A stretch of DNA of 64,000 nt from Bradyrhizobium zhengyangense (GCF_022012435.1 NZ_JAKLUA010000010.1:1-64000), one strand, 5' to 3'. Numbered from the stretch's first letter, positions 1 to 9,087 are shown. Numbers and translations: made by a program. Notes: generated by a model not told the origin, from the letters alone.

Positions 1-142
1 CATCAATCGACTTGACCAATGGCCAACCTGTCAGTGATGTGTCCGAACAGGTGTCAGCCATGTCTCCGGACTAAACACTTGACCGGGGCATCCAGTACGC
101 CGCGGCCGCTCGGTTCGACTACAACTGTCTCTGGAATACTGG

Positions 143-164
143 ATCGCCCGCCTTCGCGGGCGAT
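143..164. terminator. GC-rich hairpin downstream of the ABC importer operon
   Basis: A perfect 9-bp stem (ATCGCCCGC / GCGGGCGAT) with a 4-nt loop lies about 20 nt past the stop of the last importer gene, which reads leftwards. It could end that transcript, but no T-run follows. The same kind of GC-rich hairpin is scattered through Bradyrhizobium intergenic DNA, so it may instead be a REP-like repeat. Confidence 0.45.
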
Positions 165-183
165 GACACCGAGAATGGAGCCC

Positions 184-969
184 TCACCCGCTCCTCTTCT
201 GCCGCGCACTCGCCGCGAGCACCAGCAGGAACGACACCGCCGTCATCAGTGTCGAGATCGCCGCGATCGTGGGATCGATCTCGTCGCGGAGCGCGGTGAA
301 CATGCGCTTGGTCAGCGGCTGGTATTGGCCACCGGAGATGAACAGAGCGACGATGGTCTCATCCATCGCCGAGATGAAGGCGAAGATGCCCCCCGCAACC
401 ACGCTGGACTTGATCTGCGGCAGCGTCACCGCGAAGAAGCTGCGCAGCCGGTTCATGCCGAGGCTGCGCGCCACCATCTCCTGCGCGGGATCGAAGCTTT
501 GCATACCCGCGAGCACCGAGATGACGACGTAAGGCAAGCCCAGCATCACGTTGGCCAGCACGAGGCCGGGCATGGTCGCGACCAGGCCGACCTTGGCATA
601 GACGAAGAAGATGCCGATCGCGGTGATGATAACAGGCACCACCAGCGGCAGCAGCAATGCCATGTGGATGATCCGCGTGATGCGCAATTTCGACTGGCTG
701 ATGGCGTAGGCAGCGGCGACACCGCACGGCGTTGCGATCACCACGGTGAACAGCGCCACCGTCAGCGTCACGCGCGTCGCCTGCATCCAGGCGGGATTCG
801 AGAAATACTGCTGGTACCAGCGCGTCGAGAACGACGGCGGCGGGAAGGTCAGGAAGCGCGCGCTGGAGAACGAGATCGGCGCGATGATCAGCACAGGCAG
901 GATCAGATAGAGCAGCACCAGCGCGCTGATCACATAGAGGGCAATCCGAGCGGGCGAGATGCGTGTCAT
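184..969 (-). CDS. ABC transporter permease, PotC type (polyamine/opine-like importer)
   Basis: Inner-membrane permease of 261 aa, the usual length for the PotC/PhnV-type family. About six hydrophobic helices are visible, starting at residues 10-34. The cytoplasmic EAA loop that docks the ATPase is at about residues 162-190 (EMVARSLGMN). The ATG overlaps the stop of the upstream permease gene by 4 bp, so the two are translationally coupled. It is the last gene of the operon that runs from the ATPase at 6063. A polyamine-like or opine-like cationic substrate is inferred from family and from the amine oxidase in the operon; the true substrate is unknown. Confidence 0.9.
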   Translation of the reverse strand: MTRISPARIALYVISALVLLYLILPVLIIAPISFSSARFLTFPPPSFSTRWYQQYFSNPAWMQATRVTLTVALFTVVIATPCGVAAAYAISQSKLRITRIIHMALLLPLVVPVIITAIGIFFVYAKVGLVATMPGLVLANVMLGLPYVVISVLAGMQSFDPAQEMVARSLGMNRLRSFFAVTLPQIKSSVVAGGIFAFISAMDETIVALFISGGQYQPLTKRMFTALRDEIDPTIAAISTLMTAVSFLLVLAASARQKRSG

Positions 970-1835
970 TTCTGCCCCAACACGCGATCGAGCGAGATGA
1001 ACCGGCTGACGACGAAGAAGATCGCGAGCACGCCGAGGAGCAGAACCACCGCAACCGCGCTCGCCGCCCCGAACTGGTTGTAGAGCTCGACATTGCGGCT
1101 CACCAGCATCGACACCATCACGGTGCGGCCGCCGCCCAGCAATTCCGGCGTGATGTAGAAGCCGAGGCAGAGCACGAACACCATGGTGCAGCCGGCGAGC
1201 ACGCCGGGCAGCGACAGTGGCAGGAACACGCGGAAGAATGTCAGCGACGGACTCGCGCCCAGGCTGGCGCCAGCCTGCATGAGATCGCCCGGGATCTTCT
1301 GCATGGTGGCGTAGAGCGGCAGCACCATGAATGGCAGCAGGATGTGCACGGTTGCGACCACCGTGCCGAACGTGTTGTGGACCAGCGCCAGCGGCTCGGA
1401 GATCACGTCGAGATAGCGCAGGAATTGGTTGATCACGCCGGTGCGCTGGAGCAGCGCCAGCCACGCATAGGCCCGCACCAGCACTGAGGTCCAGAACGGC
1501 AGCACCACCAGCGACAGGATCAGGATGCTCCAGCCCTTCGGCACCGAATTGGCCAGATAGGCTACGGGATAGCCCAGCAGCAGTGCGATCACCGTCACTG
1601 CGAGGCTGATCTCGAAGGTCAGCGCGAAGCTGCGCCAGTAGATGTCCTCGGTGAAGACGCGGCGATAATTCTCCAGGGTAAAACCATCATGGTAGATCGA
1701 CTGCCAGGCCAGCCAGCCGACCGGCAGCACGATCAGAGCCAGGATCACCAGCAGCGCGGGCGACACCAGCGCGAGCATCAGGCCGTGTTCGCGGCGCTGA
1801 TGCTTTTGCGATGGATCTGGCACGGAAGTCGCCAA
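966..1835 (-). CDS. ABC transporter permease, PotB type
   Basis: Second inner-membrane permease (289 aa), PotB/PotH family. A short charged N-terminus is followed by a helix at about residues 20-44 and five more helices. The EAA loop at about residues 185-207 (LMQAGASLGA) contacts the ATPase. It pairs with the PotC-type permease, whose start overlaps its stop. The gap to the upstream binding-protein gene is 12 nt, consistent with one mRNA. Substrate specificity cannot be read from the sequence. Confidence 0.9.
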   Translation of the reverse strand: MATSVPDPSQKHQRREHGLMLALVSPALLVILALIVLPVGWLAWQSIYHDGFTLENYRRVFTEDIYWRSFALTFEISLAVTVIALLLGYPVAYLANSVPKGWSILILSLVVLPFWTSVLVRAYAWLALLQRTGVINQFLRYLDVISEPLALVHNTFGTVVATVHILLPFMVLPLYATMQKIPGDLMQAGASLGASPSLTFFRVFLPLSLPGVLAGCTMVFVLCLGFYITPELLGGGRTVMVSMLVSRNVELYNQFGAASAVAVVLLLGVLAIFFVVSRFISLDRVLGQK

Positions 1836-1847
1836 GGCTGACCTCGC

Positions 1848-2894
1848 CTACTTCTGCATGAACGACGCCCAGCGCTTCTCGGCAGCTTCACCCGCGGGCG
1901 AGGACCACCAGGCGTAGGACATCAACGCCTGCTTCGCCGCATTGGCCGGTTCGCTCGGCAATTGCGCGGCGCGCTCGGGCTTGATCACGTTGGTCTCGAA
2001 CGCCTTGGGATTGCCCGGACCATAATCGATTTGCAGCGGCAGATTGGCCTGGTGTACGGGATCGACGGCCTCGTTGAGGAACTTGACGGCAGTGTCGAGG
2101 TTCGGCGCGCCCTTGAGGATGCAGAGCGAGGTGCTCTGCAAAATGCCCTGGTTGTAGGTGAAGGCGACCTTGGCGCCTTCCTTGGCGACGGCGCTGACGC
2201 GGCCATTCCAGGCCATCTCCATGTCGACCTCGCCGTCATTGAGCAGCTGCGCCGACTGCGCGCCAGAGGTCCACCACACCGTGATGGCAGGCTTGATTTC
2301 CTCCAGCTTCTTGAAGGCGCGGTCGACATCGAGCGGATAGAGCTTGTCGGGCGCAACACCGTCGGCCATCAGCGCCGCCTCCAGCGTCGCGAAGGGATGG
2401 TTGCGCAGTGCACGGCGGCCCGGGAATTTCTTCACGTCCCAGAAATCGGCCCAACTGTTCGGCGCGTCCTTCGGAAACGTCTTTTGGCTGTAGGACAGTA
2501 CGCTGGAATAGAACTCATAGGAGACCGAATAGGGACTGCGATAAGACTCCGGCATCGCCCCGCCGTTTGGAATCTTCGAGAAGTCGAGCTTCTCGATCAG
2601 CCCCTGCTCGCCGCCACGCAGGCAGTTGCCGGTCGGAGTATCGACGACGTCCCAGATCGGCTTGCCGCTGCCGACCTGGGTCTTGATCGCGGGCCAGGCG
2701 TCGGGAATGGAATCCTGGTTGATGGTGATGCCGAGCTTCTTGGCAGAGGGATCGAGGATCGCCACCGTCTGCGCCTCTTGATAGGCGCCGCCTTGCGAGA
2801 CGAAGGTGATCTGCTCGGCCGCGCTTGCCGAAGTGACCAATCCGATTGCGCTCAACAACGCACACCCAAATCCAAAACTCTGCTTCGTCATCAT
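1848..2894 (-). CDS. ABC transporter periplasmic substrate-binding protein (PotD/F-like)
   Basis: Periplasmic solute-binding protein of about 348 aa that feeds the adjacent permeases. A signal peptide is clear (MTKQSF, hydrophobic stretch, ending in SASAAEQ). The mature part has the extracellular-binding fold typical of polyamine/iron-type group 1 or 8 proteins, including QGGAYQEAQ near the N-terminus and a WWTSGAQSAQ stretch. The chosen start is the first of two ATGs directly after a strong AAGGAGG Shine-Dalgarno; the reading frame extends 13 codons further upstream without one. It lies between the FAD oxidoreductase and permease genes in the same operon. Confidence 0.9.
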   Translation of the reverse strand: MMTKQSFGFGCALLSAIGLVTSASAAEQITFVSQGGAYQEAQTVAILDPSAKKLGITINQDSIPDAWPAIKTQVGSGKPIWDVVDTPTGNCLRGGEQGLIEKLDFSKIPNGGAMPESYRSPYSVSYEFYSSVLSYSQKTFPKDAPNSWADFWDVKKFPGRRALRNHPFATLEAALMADGVAPDKLYPLDVDRAFKKLEEIKPAITVWWTSGAQSAQLLNDGEVDMEMAWNGRVSAVAKEGAKVAFTYNQGILQSTSLCILKGAPNLDTAVKFLNEAVDPVHQANLPLQIDYGPGNPKAFETNVIKPERAAQLPSEPANAAKQALMSYAWWSSPAGEAAEKRWASFMQK

Positions 2895-2916
2895 CCTCGC
2901 CTCCTTCAAAGTGATC

Positions 2917-4236
2917 TCACCGACCGATCGCATCGAGAAATTGGTACCAGCCGGCGACCATGCGCACGGCGGGCTCGCGCAGCGGATAGAACGGAATGGC
3001 CTTCATGCGGCTGACGTCGAGCAGTCCGACGTCGGGCGTCTCGCCGCGTGCGAAGGCGGCGAGATAGCGGCCCATCAGGCTCGACATCGCAACGCCCGCA
3101 CCGTTGTAGCCCATCGAGACCAGCGTGCGATCGTCGATCCGGCCGATATGCGGCACCGAGTCCAGCGTCATCGCGACGAGGCCCGACCATTTGTATTCGA
3201 GCGGAACGTCGGCCAAATCAGGGAAGATGCCGACCATCGCCCCGCGCAGCGCGTCGAAGGCGGCTTGCGAGTCCTGCTTGCCGAAGGCGCCACGGCCGCC
3301 AAAGATGACGCGATTGTCGACCATGCGGAACCAGCGCATCATGCGCTTGGTCTCAGTGTAGGTGCGTCCCGTCGGCATCAGTTGCCCCGCGAGATTGCGC
3401 GGCAACTGCTCGGTCGCAATGAGGGCGCTGCGGAACGGGATCAGCGTGCGCTGGAGACGCGCAGTCGCATTGGTCAGATCGGAATAGCTGTTGGTGGCGA
3501 TGATCGCCTGTTTGGCGCGCACCGCGCCTTGTGGCGTTTCGGCAACGATGCCGTCGCCATCGCGCCTGAGCCTGATCACCGGCGATTCCTGGAAGATGGG
3601 AACGCCGCGGCGCCCCACGCCGTCGGCGAGACCGCGCAGGTAATTCAGCGGATGGATGCCGCCCGAGCCGGGATTGAGCACGCCGCCCACGAAGATGTCG
3701 GAGCCGGTCTCCTCGCGCACGCCGTGCTTGTCGAGGATACGGACCTCGGCCGAGCCCATCTCGCTCGTCATCCAGATGGCTTCGTCGATCGCAGCCTTCA
3801 GCGTCGTCTCGTTATGCGCGGCCTTGACCTGGCCGGTGCGGGTCAGGTTGGCACTGGCAATGCCGTATTCAGAGACCAGCTCTTCGACCATGTCGGTCGA
3901 TTCATGCGCGATCTCGTACATGCGCCTGGCCATGGCGCGGCCATGCGCGGCGTCGATCTCGCGGAACGACAGGCGAAACTTTGCGGTGATCACACCGCCG
4001 TTGCGGCCACTCGCGCCCCAGCCCGGCCTGACGGCCTCAAGCACAACAGGCGCGAGCCCGCTCTTGGCGATGTGGTGCGCGGCGGAGAGGCCCGTATAGC
4101 CCGCGCCGATGATCACCACATCCGCCTTGTGCTCGCCGGACAGCACCGGAAAGGCGCGCGCCGGCTCCGCTGTGGCTTCCCACAACGAGTTGGCCGATGG
4201 CAATGTGCGCCAGTCCCCTGTCATGCCGGCACTCAT
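2917..4236 (-). CDS. FAD-dependent amine/D-amino-acid oxidoreductase (DadA/PuuB-like)
   Basis: Flavoenzyme of 439 aa of the DAO superfamily, close in layout to gamma-glutamylputrescine oxidase and opine/sarcosine oxidases. These oxidise a secondary or primary amine to an imine. The dinucleotide-binding motif GAGYTG is at residues 44-49, and a conserved C-terminal FAD contact region (SMGYNGAGVAMSS) is present. No signal peptide, so cytoplasmic. It sits between the dehalogenase-like gene (3-nt gap) and the binding-protein gene, so it probably acts on the imported substrate. The exact amine is unknown. Confidence 0.85.
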   Translation of the reverse strand: MSAGMTGDWRTLPSANSLWEATAEPARAFPVLSGEHKADVVIIGAGYTGLSAAHHIAKSGLAPVVLEAVRPGWGASGRNGGVITAKFRLSFREIDAAHGRAMARRMYEIAHESTDMVEELVSEYGIASANLTRTGQVKAAHNETTLKAAIDEAIWMTSEMGSAEVRILDKHGVREETGSDIFVGGVLNPGSGGIHPLNYLRGLADGVGRRGVPIFQESPVIRLRRDGDGIVAETPQGAVRAKQAIIATNSYSDLTNATARLQRTLIPFRSALIATEQLPRNLAGQLMPTGRTYTETKRMMRWFRMVDNRVIFGGRGAFGKQDSQAAFDALRGAMVGIFPDLADVPLEYKWSGLVAMTLDSVPHIGRIDDRTLVSMGYNGAGVAMSSLMGRYLAAFARGETPDVGLLDVSRMKAIPFYPLREPAVRMVAGWYQFLDAIGR

Positions 4237-4239
4237 CTC

Positions 4240-4953
4240 TTACGCCGGCCCGATAGCGGCGTCAGCCAACGCCTTCAACGTCGGAAAGTGGAAGTCCGGC
4301 TTGGTCAGCGTTTCGACCGCGGGCGTACCGCCGAAACCAGCGATGCCCTGGCGGCGCTCGATCCAGCACACCTTGTAGCCGAGTTTCCGCGCGATCCCGA
4401 TGTCGTGGTACTGGCTCTGCGCCACGTGCAGGATGTCGGACTGCTTGTAGCCGAAAGCCGACTGCCGTCCCTTGTTATAGGCGAAGAATTCCGGGTTCGG
4501 CTTTGCCACGCCGGTGTCGTCGGCGCAGACGGTGTCGTCGAAGGGATTGCCGAGCGCATGCGCGTAAGCTGACAGCGCAACGCGGTCGGCATTGGTCATC
4601 GCCACCAGGCGGAATTTCGTGCGCAGGCGCTTCAGCGCCTCGACCGAATCCGAGAACGGCCCCCAGCGCAGCACCGAGAGCTGGAACATTTCGCAGGACG
4701 CATCATCCGCCGGCAGCCCGAGCTCGGTGGCGAGATGGCGATAGACGTGGAACATGACTTCGCTGGAGCGCTCGTAATGCTTGTCGCGGCCGCGCTTGTA
4801 TGGCTCGAAGATCTGCTCGTCGCCAAGCTCGGCGGGGGTCTTGCCCGAGATCTTGCGCACCGCGTTGAGCACGCCGGTCTCGAAATCGATCAAGGTGCCG
4901 ACGACGTCGAAGGTGAGAACCTTGAAATTGCTGAACGCGGCTTGGGTCGACAT
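4240..4953 (-). CDS. HAD hydrolase, haloacid dehalogenase type II-like
   Basis: Cytoplasmic HAD-superfamily hydrolase of 237 aa. Motif I FDVVGTL has the nucleophile Asp16, motif II is MTNADR, and the lysine motif GVAKPNPEFF and a C-terminal SQYHDIG motif are all present, so it looks active. The family includes 2-haloacid dehalogenases and many phosphatases, and the sequence alone does not separate them. It lies 3 nt upstream of the amine oxidase gene and is part of the import operon. A catabolic step after amine oxidation is more plausible than true dehalogenation, but that is inference. Confidence 0.85.
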   Translation of the reverse strand: MSTQAAFSNFKVLTFDVVGTLIDFETGVLNAVRKISGKTPAELGDEQIFEPYKRGRDKHYERSSEVMFHVYRHLATELGLPADDASCEMFQLSVLRWGPFSDSVEALKRLRTKFRLVAMTNADRVALSAYAHALGNPFDDTVCADDTGVAKPNPEFFAYNKGRQSAFGYKQSDILHVAQSQYHDIGIARKLGYKVCWIERRQGIAGFGGTPAVETLTKPDFHFPTLKALADAAIGPA

Positions 4954-4983
4954 GTGCTTCTTCTCTCAGGTTGCAACAAGGCT

Positions 4984-6063
4984 TCAGTCCACCCGGGGCA
5001 CGACGATGGTGTCCTCGGGGTGGAGAGTGACGGTGAGGCTGCCGCCGAGCGGCGGAATGCGGCCATAGGCCTGGTGATAGCTGGGCTGGCGCAGGCTGAG
5101 CGCGATCCCGTCGGCGAGCGCCAGGAAGATGCGCAGGCTCTCGCCCTGATAGACGATGTCGGTGACCGTTCCGGTCAGCCGGTTGCAGGCGGCATCCTGT
5201 GCGCCGTCGTCGATCAGCAGCTTTTCGCTGTGTACGGCGAGCATCAGTGCGTCGCCATTGGGAATGGCGCGGGCACTGCGCAGCAGCGCGTTGCCGAGCG
5301 CGACGCTTGTGGCGTCGACGCGGCGTACCGGCAGCATCGTCGCTTCGCCGATGAAACTGGCGACGAAGGAATCGGCGGGGTGGTCGTGCAGGCGCGCCGG
5401 CTCGTCGATCTGGATCAGCCTTCCGTCCTTCATCACGGCGACGCGGTCGCTCATGGTCAGCGCCTCGCGCTGGTCATGGGTGACGTATATGATGGTCGCG
5501 CCGATGCGCTTGTGCAGCGTGCGCAGCTCGATCTGCATGGTCTCGCGCAGCTGCTTGTCGAGCGCCGAGAGCGGCTCGTCCATCAGGATCAGGCGCGGCT
5601 CGAAGATCATGGCGCGCGCCAGGGCCACGCGCTGGCGCTGGCCGCCGGAGAGCTGCGCGATGCCGCGTTCCTCGTAGCCGGCAAGGCCGACCATGCTGAG
5701 CGCCGCGCGCACCTTGTCAGGCCAGCTCGCTTTCGGCAGGCGGCGTGCGCGCAGGGGGAAGGCGACGTTCTCGCCGACGCTCATATGCGGGAACAGCGCG
5801 TAGTTCTGGAACACCACGCCGATGTCGCGCTTGTGCGGCGCCATGTAGGTGACGTCGCGGCCACCGAAGAGAATCGTGCCCGAGGTCGGCAGGATGAAGC
5901 CGCCCAAGATTCCAAGCAGCGTGGTCTTGCCGGAACCGGAGGGACCGAGCAGCGAGACGAACTCGCCGGCGCCGACATTGAGGGACACATCGTCGAGGGC
6001 GCGAACGGCACCATAGGCCTTGCTGGCCGACCTGATCTCGACGCTTTCCGCTCGTTTGTCCAA
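4984..6063 (-). CDS. ABC transporter ATP-binding protein, PotA type
   Basis: ATPase subunit (about 359 aa) that energises the importer. Walker A GPSGSGKT is near residues 40-47, the signature LSGGQ near 138-142 and Walker B LILMDEP near 158-164. A C-terminal TOBE-type domain follows, as usual for PotA/MalK-size proteins. The frame is open back to an ATG at 6111. The TTG at 6063 has GAGG 7 nt upstream and begins the conserved domain at the usual distance, so it is preferred. First gene of the operon, divergent from the LysR gene. Confidence 0.88.
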   Translation of the reverse strand: MDKRAESVEIRSASKAYGAVRALDDVSLNVGAGEFVSLLGPSGSGKTTLLGILGGFILPTSGTILFGGRDVTYMAPHKRDIGVVFQNYALFPHMSVGENVAFPLRARRLPKASWPDKVRAALSMVGLAGYEERGIAQLSGGQRQRVALARAMIFEPRLILMDEPLSALDKQLRETMQIELRTLHKRIGATIIYVTHDQREALTMSDRVAVMKDGRLIQIDEPARLHDHPADSFVASFIGEATMLPVRRVDATSVALGNALLRSARAIPNGDALMLAVHSEKLLIDDGAQDAACNRLTGTVTDIVYQGESLRIFLALADGIALSLRQPSYHQAYGRIPPLGGSLTVTLHPEDTIVVPRVD

Positions 6064-6221
6064 CGATCGACCTCGCGCAATCCCGCAATGGCGTGCCTCA
6101 CTGCACGCCATAAGCCTGCTTTATAGACAGGGTTTTGGAGCATTCGGAGGCGCGGCGTGCACCGCACCAAATCTGCTCTCACAGGCCCTGTGTTTAGGCT
6201 GTCAGGTCAATGACACCAGAC

Positions 6222-6243
6222 TTGCTAAAATCCGGCAATTGCC
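6222..6243. promoter_or_regulatory. Candidate LysR operator between the importer operon and lysR
   Basis: In the 210-nt divergent gap, TTGC and GCAA arms 9 nt apart (6222-6238) overlap the palindrome GGCAATTGCC (6234-6243). LysR-type regulators usually bind dyads of this kind between divergent genes. This is a pattern match only. Confidence 0.3.
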
Positions 6244-6273
6244 AAATTCTCACGCGCCTCATAACATGACGTT

Positions 6274-7212
6274 ATGCCTGAGCTCCGCCGCATGCTGCCC
6301 TCCAGCAACGCCCTGTTCGTCTTCGACGCGGCGGCGCGCAATGGCAGCTTCACGGCTGCCGCCGCCGAATTGAACGTGACGCAGCCGGCGGTGAGCCGCA
6401 TGCTCGGGCAATTCGAGGAGCATCTCGGGGTCCGCCTGTTCGACCGCAAAGCGGGCCGCGCGGTGCTCACCGAGGAAGGCGAATTACTCTATCGCCGCGT
6501 GCTCGAAGGCTTTCGCAGCATCGAGACCGGGCTCACCGAGATCGAGCGGCGCCGCAAGGGCACCGAGACGGTGACGCTATCGGTCTCCTCCGCCTTCACA
6601 ACGCATTGGCTGATGCCGCGCATCGACAAGCTGCAGAAGCAGTTTCCGCAAGTCGATCTGCGCTTCCAGCTCATCTCCGGCGCGCTGCGCGGCGCGGTCG
6701 AGAATGTCGATCTCGGCATGCGCTTTCGCGATCGCGACGAGCCGTCCTCAGGCGGCATGCTGGTGATGAAGGAGGTGATGCTGCCGATGTGCAGCCCTGC
6801 CTATCTCGGCGAGACCGATCCCGCCGAAGGCAACACCATCATTCGCCTCGCCGAGACGCCGGGCGACTGGGCCGCGGATTACGCATCGCTGCTCACCGGA
6901 CGCCGCGGCGCGGCCAAGGGGCTGAGCTTCACCGATTATGCCGTCGTGGTGCAGGCCGCCCTGCTCGGCCAGGGCATCGCGCTCGGCTGGCTCACGGTCG
7001 CCTCGCACTGGCTTTTGACCGGCGCGCTGGTGCCGGCCTCCGACAGGCTCACCACCACGCGCCGCATCTGCGAATTCCTGCCGCCGCGCAACCGCCCGAT
7101 GCGCCCCATCGCCGCCGAGATCCGCGACTGGATCATCGAACAGATGCGCAGCGAGATCGCGGCGATCGACAAGCTCTATCCCGAGCTCGGCGCGATGGCG
7201 GCGTGCTATTGA
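6274..7212 (+). CDS. LysR family transcriptional regulator (GcvA-like)
   Basis: DNA-binding regulator of 312 aa. The N-terminal winged helix-turn-helix (about residues 8-66) has the family pattern: ALFVFDAAARNGSFTAAA, then QPAVSRMLGQFEEHLG. The rest is a periplasmic-binding-like effector domain. It is divergently transcribed from the importer/amine oxidase operon, the classical arrangement in which a LysR protein controls its neighbour in response to a pathway metabolite. The length is normal and the start is the first ATG giving a complete HTH. Confidence 0.9.
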   Translation: MPELRRMLPSSNALFVFDAAARNGSFTAAAAELNVTQPAVSRMLGQFEEHLGVRLFDRKAGRAVLTEEGELLYRRVLEGFRSIETGLTEIERRRKGTETVTLSVSSAFTTHWLMPRIDKLQKQFPQVDLRFQLISGALRGAVENVDLGMRFRDRDEPSSGGMLVMKEVMLPMCSPAYLGETDPAEGNTIIRLAETPGDWAADYASLLTGRRGAAKGLSFTDYAVVVQAALLGQGIALGWLTVASHWLLTGALVPASDRLTTTRRICEFLPPRNRPMRPIAAEIRDWIIEQMRSEIAAIDKLYPELGAMAACY

Positions 7213-7227
7213 GAGCAACCGGCTGGT

Positions 7228-7243
7228 GGTCCGCTCGCGGACC
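7228..7243. terminator. Hairpin between convergent lysR and the M81 peptidase gene
   Basis: GGTCCGC-TC-GCGGACC forms a 7-bp stem 15 nt after the lysR stop, in the 99-nt gap between two convergent genes. It lacks a T-run, so it is only a weak terminator candidate. Confidence 0.35.
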
Positions 7244-7311
7244 GCAGCGACTTTCTCGCCTGAAGCGCGATGAGATTAGGATGGCCCGCCGGGTACTCTC
7301 GGCGCCGTCCT

Positions 7312-8769
7312 TCAGCTCGCATCCAGCGGCCATTTCGGGCGCCGGATCTTGCGGTATGGCAGCGAAGTGATGTCGCGGGCCACGACGCCGGGCGCGTCGA
7401 CCATGATGACGCGCGTGGCAATCGGCTCGAAGGACGCGCGGAAATGCTGCGATGACTTGACGACGACGATCTTGCGCTGCGCGGGATCGAGCCCGAGCTG
7501 GGTGAAGAGGTCGACGCCGAAGGCCTGGCAGCGGTAGGTCGAGAGCACGACCTCGACGCCGTCAGAGGCGATCAGCGCGCAGTCGCCGAGCTTCGCCGGC
7601 GTTCCCGCAAGTCCCGTCATGACCATGTCCGGCTTGAGCGCGCGGATCTCCCAGACGGCGTCGACAGGATCGCCCGACAATGGCCCGATCTTGCCGCCGA
7701 TGCGCAAGGCCAGGCGCGCACCGACGCCGGCATCGAAGGCGATCCGGACCGCGCCCGGATCCCACAGCGGCCCGAGACAAGCGCTCGCGACGTTGCGATC
7801 GATGAGCCGCCGCAGGATATAGGTCGAATCGCCGGGTGCGCCGCCGCCCGGATTGTCGCTGCCATCGCCGAGCACCACCGTGCCGTTCGAGGCGAGCGCG
7901 GCGTCGATCGCAGCATCGATCCCGGTCGGCCGCTCGTTCAGCGCCTCGCGCAGGTCGCACAGCTCGCGTGCCAGGCGCTGCGCCACGTCTTGTCCCCGTG
8001 CGCCGTCCGGATCGACCGAGGCATCGCTGTAGACCAGCACCTTGGTGCCCATGTCAGGCACGTCGCCCGATGCAAAGCCGTGCACGGGGGAGATGGAGAC
8101 GATGCCGTCCCTGCCCTCGAGTGCGCGCACGCGGTTCACAAAACTCTTGCCCGGCTCACGCGTGGTGTGCAGCGACGCGATCATCCCGGTGTCGATAACA
8201 GCGACGCGCAGCTCGAGGCGCTTCTCGGCCAGCGCCGCGCAGAATTCGACGAGCTCCCGCGCCCGCTCCAGGATGTCCGTGTGCGGATACTCCTTCCAGC
8301 AGATCAGGAGGTCGGCATTCCCGACCATCGCGTCGCTGAGATGGGTGTGCGGATCGAGCGTGCCGCCAACGACCGTATCCGGTCCCACGATCTGCCGGAC
8401 GCGCGCCAGGAGGTCCCCTTCGCAATCGTCATAGCCGTCGGCGACCATGGCGCCGTGCATGCCGAGCAGAACCATGTCGACGGGAAGCGCCGCCTTGAGA
8501 TCCCCGAGGAGCTGGTCGCGGAGACTTTCATAGGCTGCGCGCGTCACGATGCCGTTCGGCACGGCTGCCGCCACCAGACCCTCGATCAGCGTCCAGCCGC
8601 GCGACGGCCCGACCTCCCGCGCGGCCCAGAGCGGGCCGCCATGCATCTGCATCGCATCGGGATGCTTCCCCGCCGGATAATAGGCGCGCTCGTGAAACGC
8701 CGACACGCCCGTCGGCATCGGCGCAAAGGTGTTCGTCTCGGTGGCAAGGGCGGCGGAAAAGACGCGCAT
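7312..8769 (-). CDS. M81 family metallopeptidase (MlrC-like)
   Basis: Protein of 485 aa of the MlrC/DUF1485 family, named after the last peptidase of microcystin breakdown but far more widespread and mostly of unknown substrate. The N-terminus has the family hallmark ALATETNTF. Metal-site-like segments LLGMHGAMV, GTLDPHTHLSD and CWKEYPHTD supply Asp/His ligands. DGSDNPGGGAPGD is the conserved C-terminal-half loop. It is convergent with lysR. It may hydrolyse a peptide or amide linked to the amine-import operon next door, but no sequence evidence proves this. Confidence 0.87.
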   Translation of the reverse strand: MRVFSAALATETNTFAPMPTGVSAFHERAYYPAGKHPDAMQMHGGPLWAAREVGPSRGWTLIEGLVAAAVPNGIVTRAAYESLRDQLLGDLKAALPVDMVLLGMHGAMVADGYDDCEGDLLARVRQIVGPDTVVGGTLDPHTHLSDAMVGNADLLICWKEYPHTDILERARELVEFCAALAEKRLELRVAVIDTGMIASLHTTREPGKSFVNRVRALEGRDGIVSISPVHGFASGDVPDMGTKVLVYSDASVDPDGARGQDVAQRLARELCDLREALNERPTGIDAAIDAALASNGTVVLGDGSDNPGGGAPGDSTYILRRLIDRNVASACLGPLWDPGAVRIAFDAGVGARLALRIGGKIGPLSGDPVDAVWEIRALKPDMVMTGLAGTPAKLGDCALIASDGVEVVLSTYRCQAFGVDLFTQLGLDPAQRKIVVVKSSQHFRASFEPIATRVIMVDAPGVVARDITSLPYRKIRRPKWPLDAS

Positions 8770-8837
8770 GGGATTTCACTTCTCACATTGAGAAGCGCAA
8801 TAACGCCCGCTATGGCGGCCCGGCGCAACCGTCTTTA

Positions 8838-8905
8838 ATGCATGATCGCCCGGATCGCGCCGCGCAACTCAGCAAGGCCGCGCAGGCGGCCGATTGCGGT
8901 GTAGG
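8838..8905 (-). pseudogene. Duplicated 3'-end fragment of uxuA
   Basis: On the minus strand this segment encodes YTAIGRLRGLAELRGAIRAI, identical over 20 residues to the C-terminus of the intact mannonate dehydratase whose gene ends at 12404. At DNA level, 8838-8905 aligns without gaps to 12410-12477, with only a handful of differences. The rest of the gene is missing, so it is a remnant. The two copies are direct repeats flanking 3.5 kb of more AT-rich accessory genes, which suggests insertion or partial duplication at the uxuA 3' end. Confidence 0.75.
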
Positions 8906-8922
8906 GGGACCGCTCTCTCGAC

Positions 8923-9025
8923 GTCATTGCGAGCGCAGCGACTTGTCCGCCGAAGCCTTGGCGAAGGCGGAAGCAATCCAGAGTCGTTCCGCGGAGAGAT
9001 TCTGGATTGCTACGCTGCGCAGGGG
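8923..9025. repeat. Dispersed intergenic repeat with inverted arms
   Basis: The unit begins GTCATTGCGAGCGCAGCGA and contains the inverted pair GCAATCCAGA (8973-8982) / TCTGGATTGC (9001-9010). This signature recurs in many Bradyrhizobium and Rhodopseudomonas intergenic regions (recalled, not searched). It has no coding potential. Confidence 0.6.
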
Positions 9026-9087
9026 AAAGGTAGGTTCGAGGTTGGACAGGCAGTCCCTTTTCGCTGGTGCGCCACAGAGGACCTGAG

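Larger units (their letters stand above)
8770..9087. other. Intergenic stretch with a uxuA remnant and a repeat
   Basis: No intact gene is seen. The stretch holds a 68-bp copy of the uxuA 3' end (8838-8905) and then a dispersed repeat unit (8923-9025). The promoter of the M81 gene would lie at its left end. Confidence 0.6.

Noticed and set aside
2806..4572. A 588-codon plus-strand frame over the oxidase and dehalogenase genes
   Set aside because: It is antisense to two clear enzyme genes with intact motifs and good ribosome sites.
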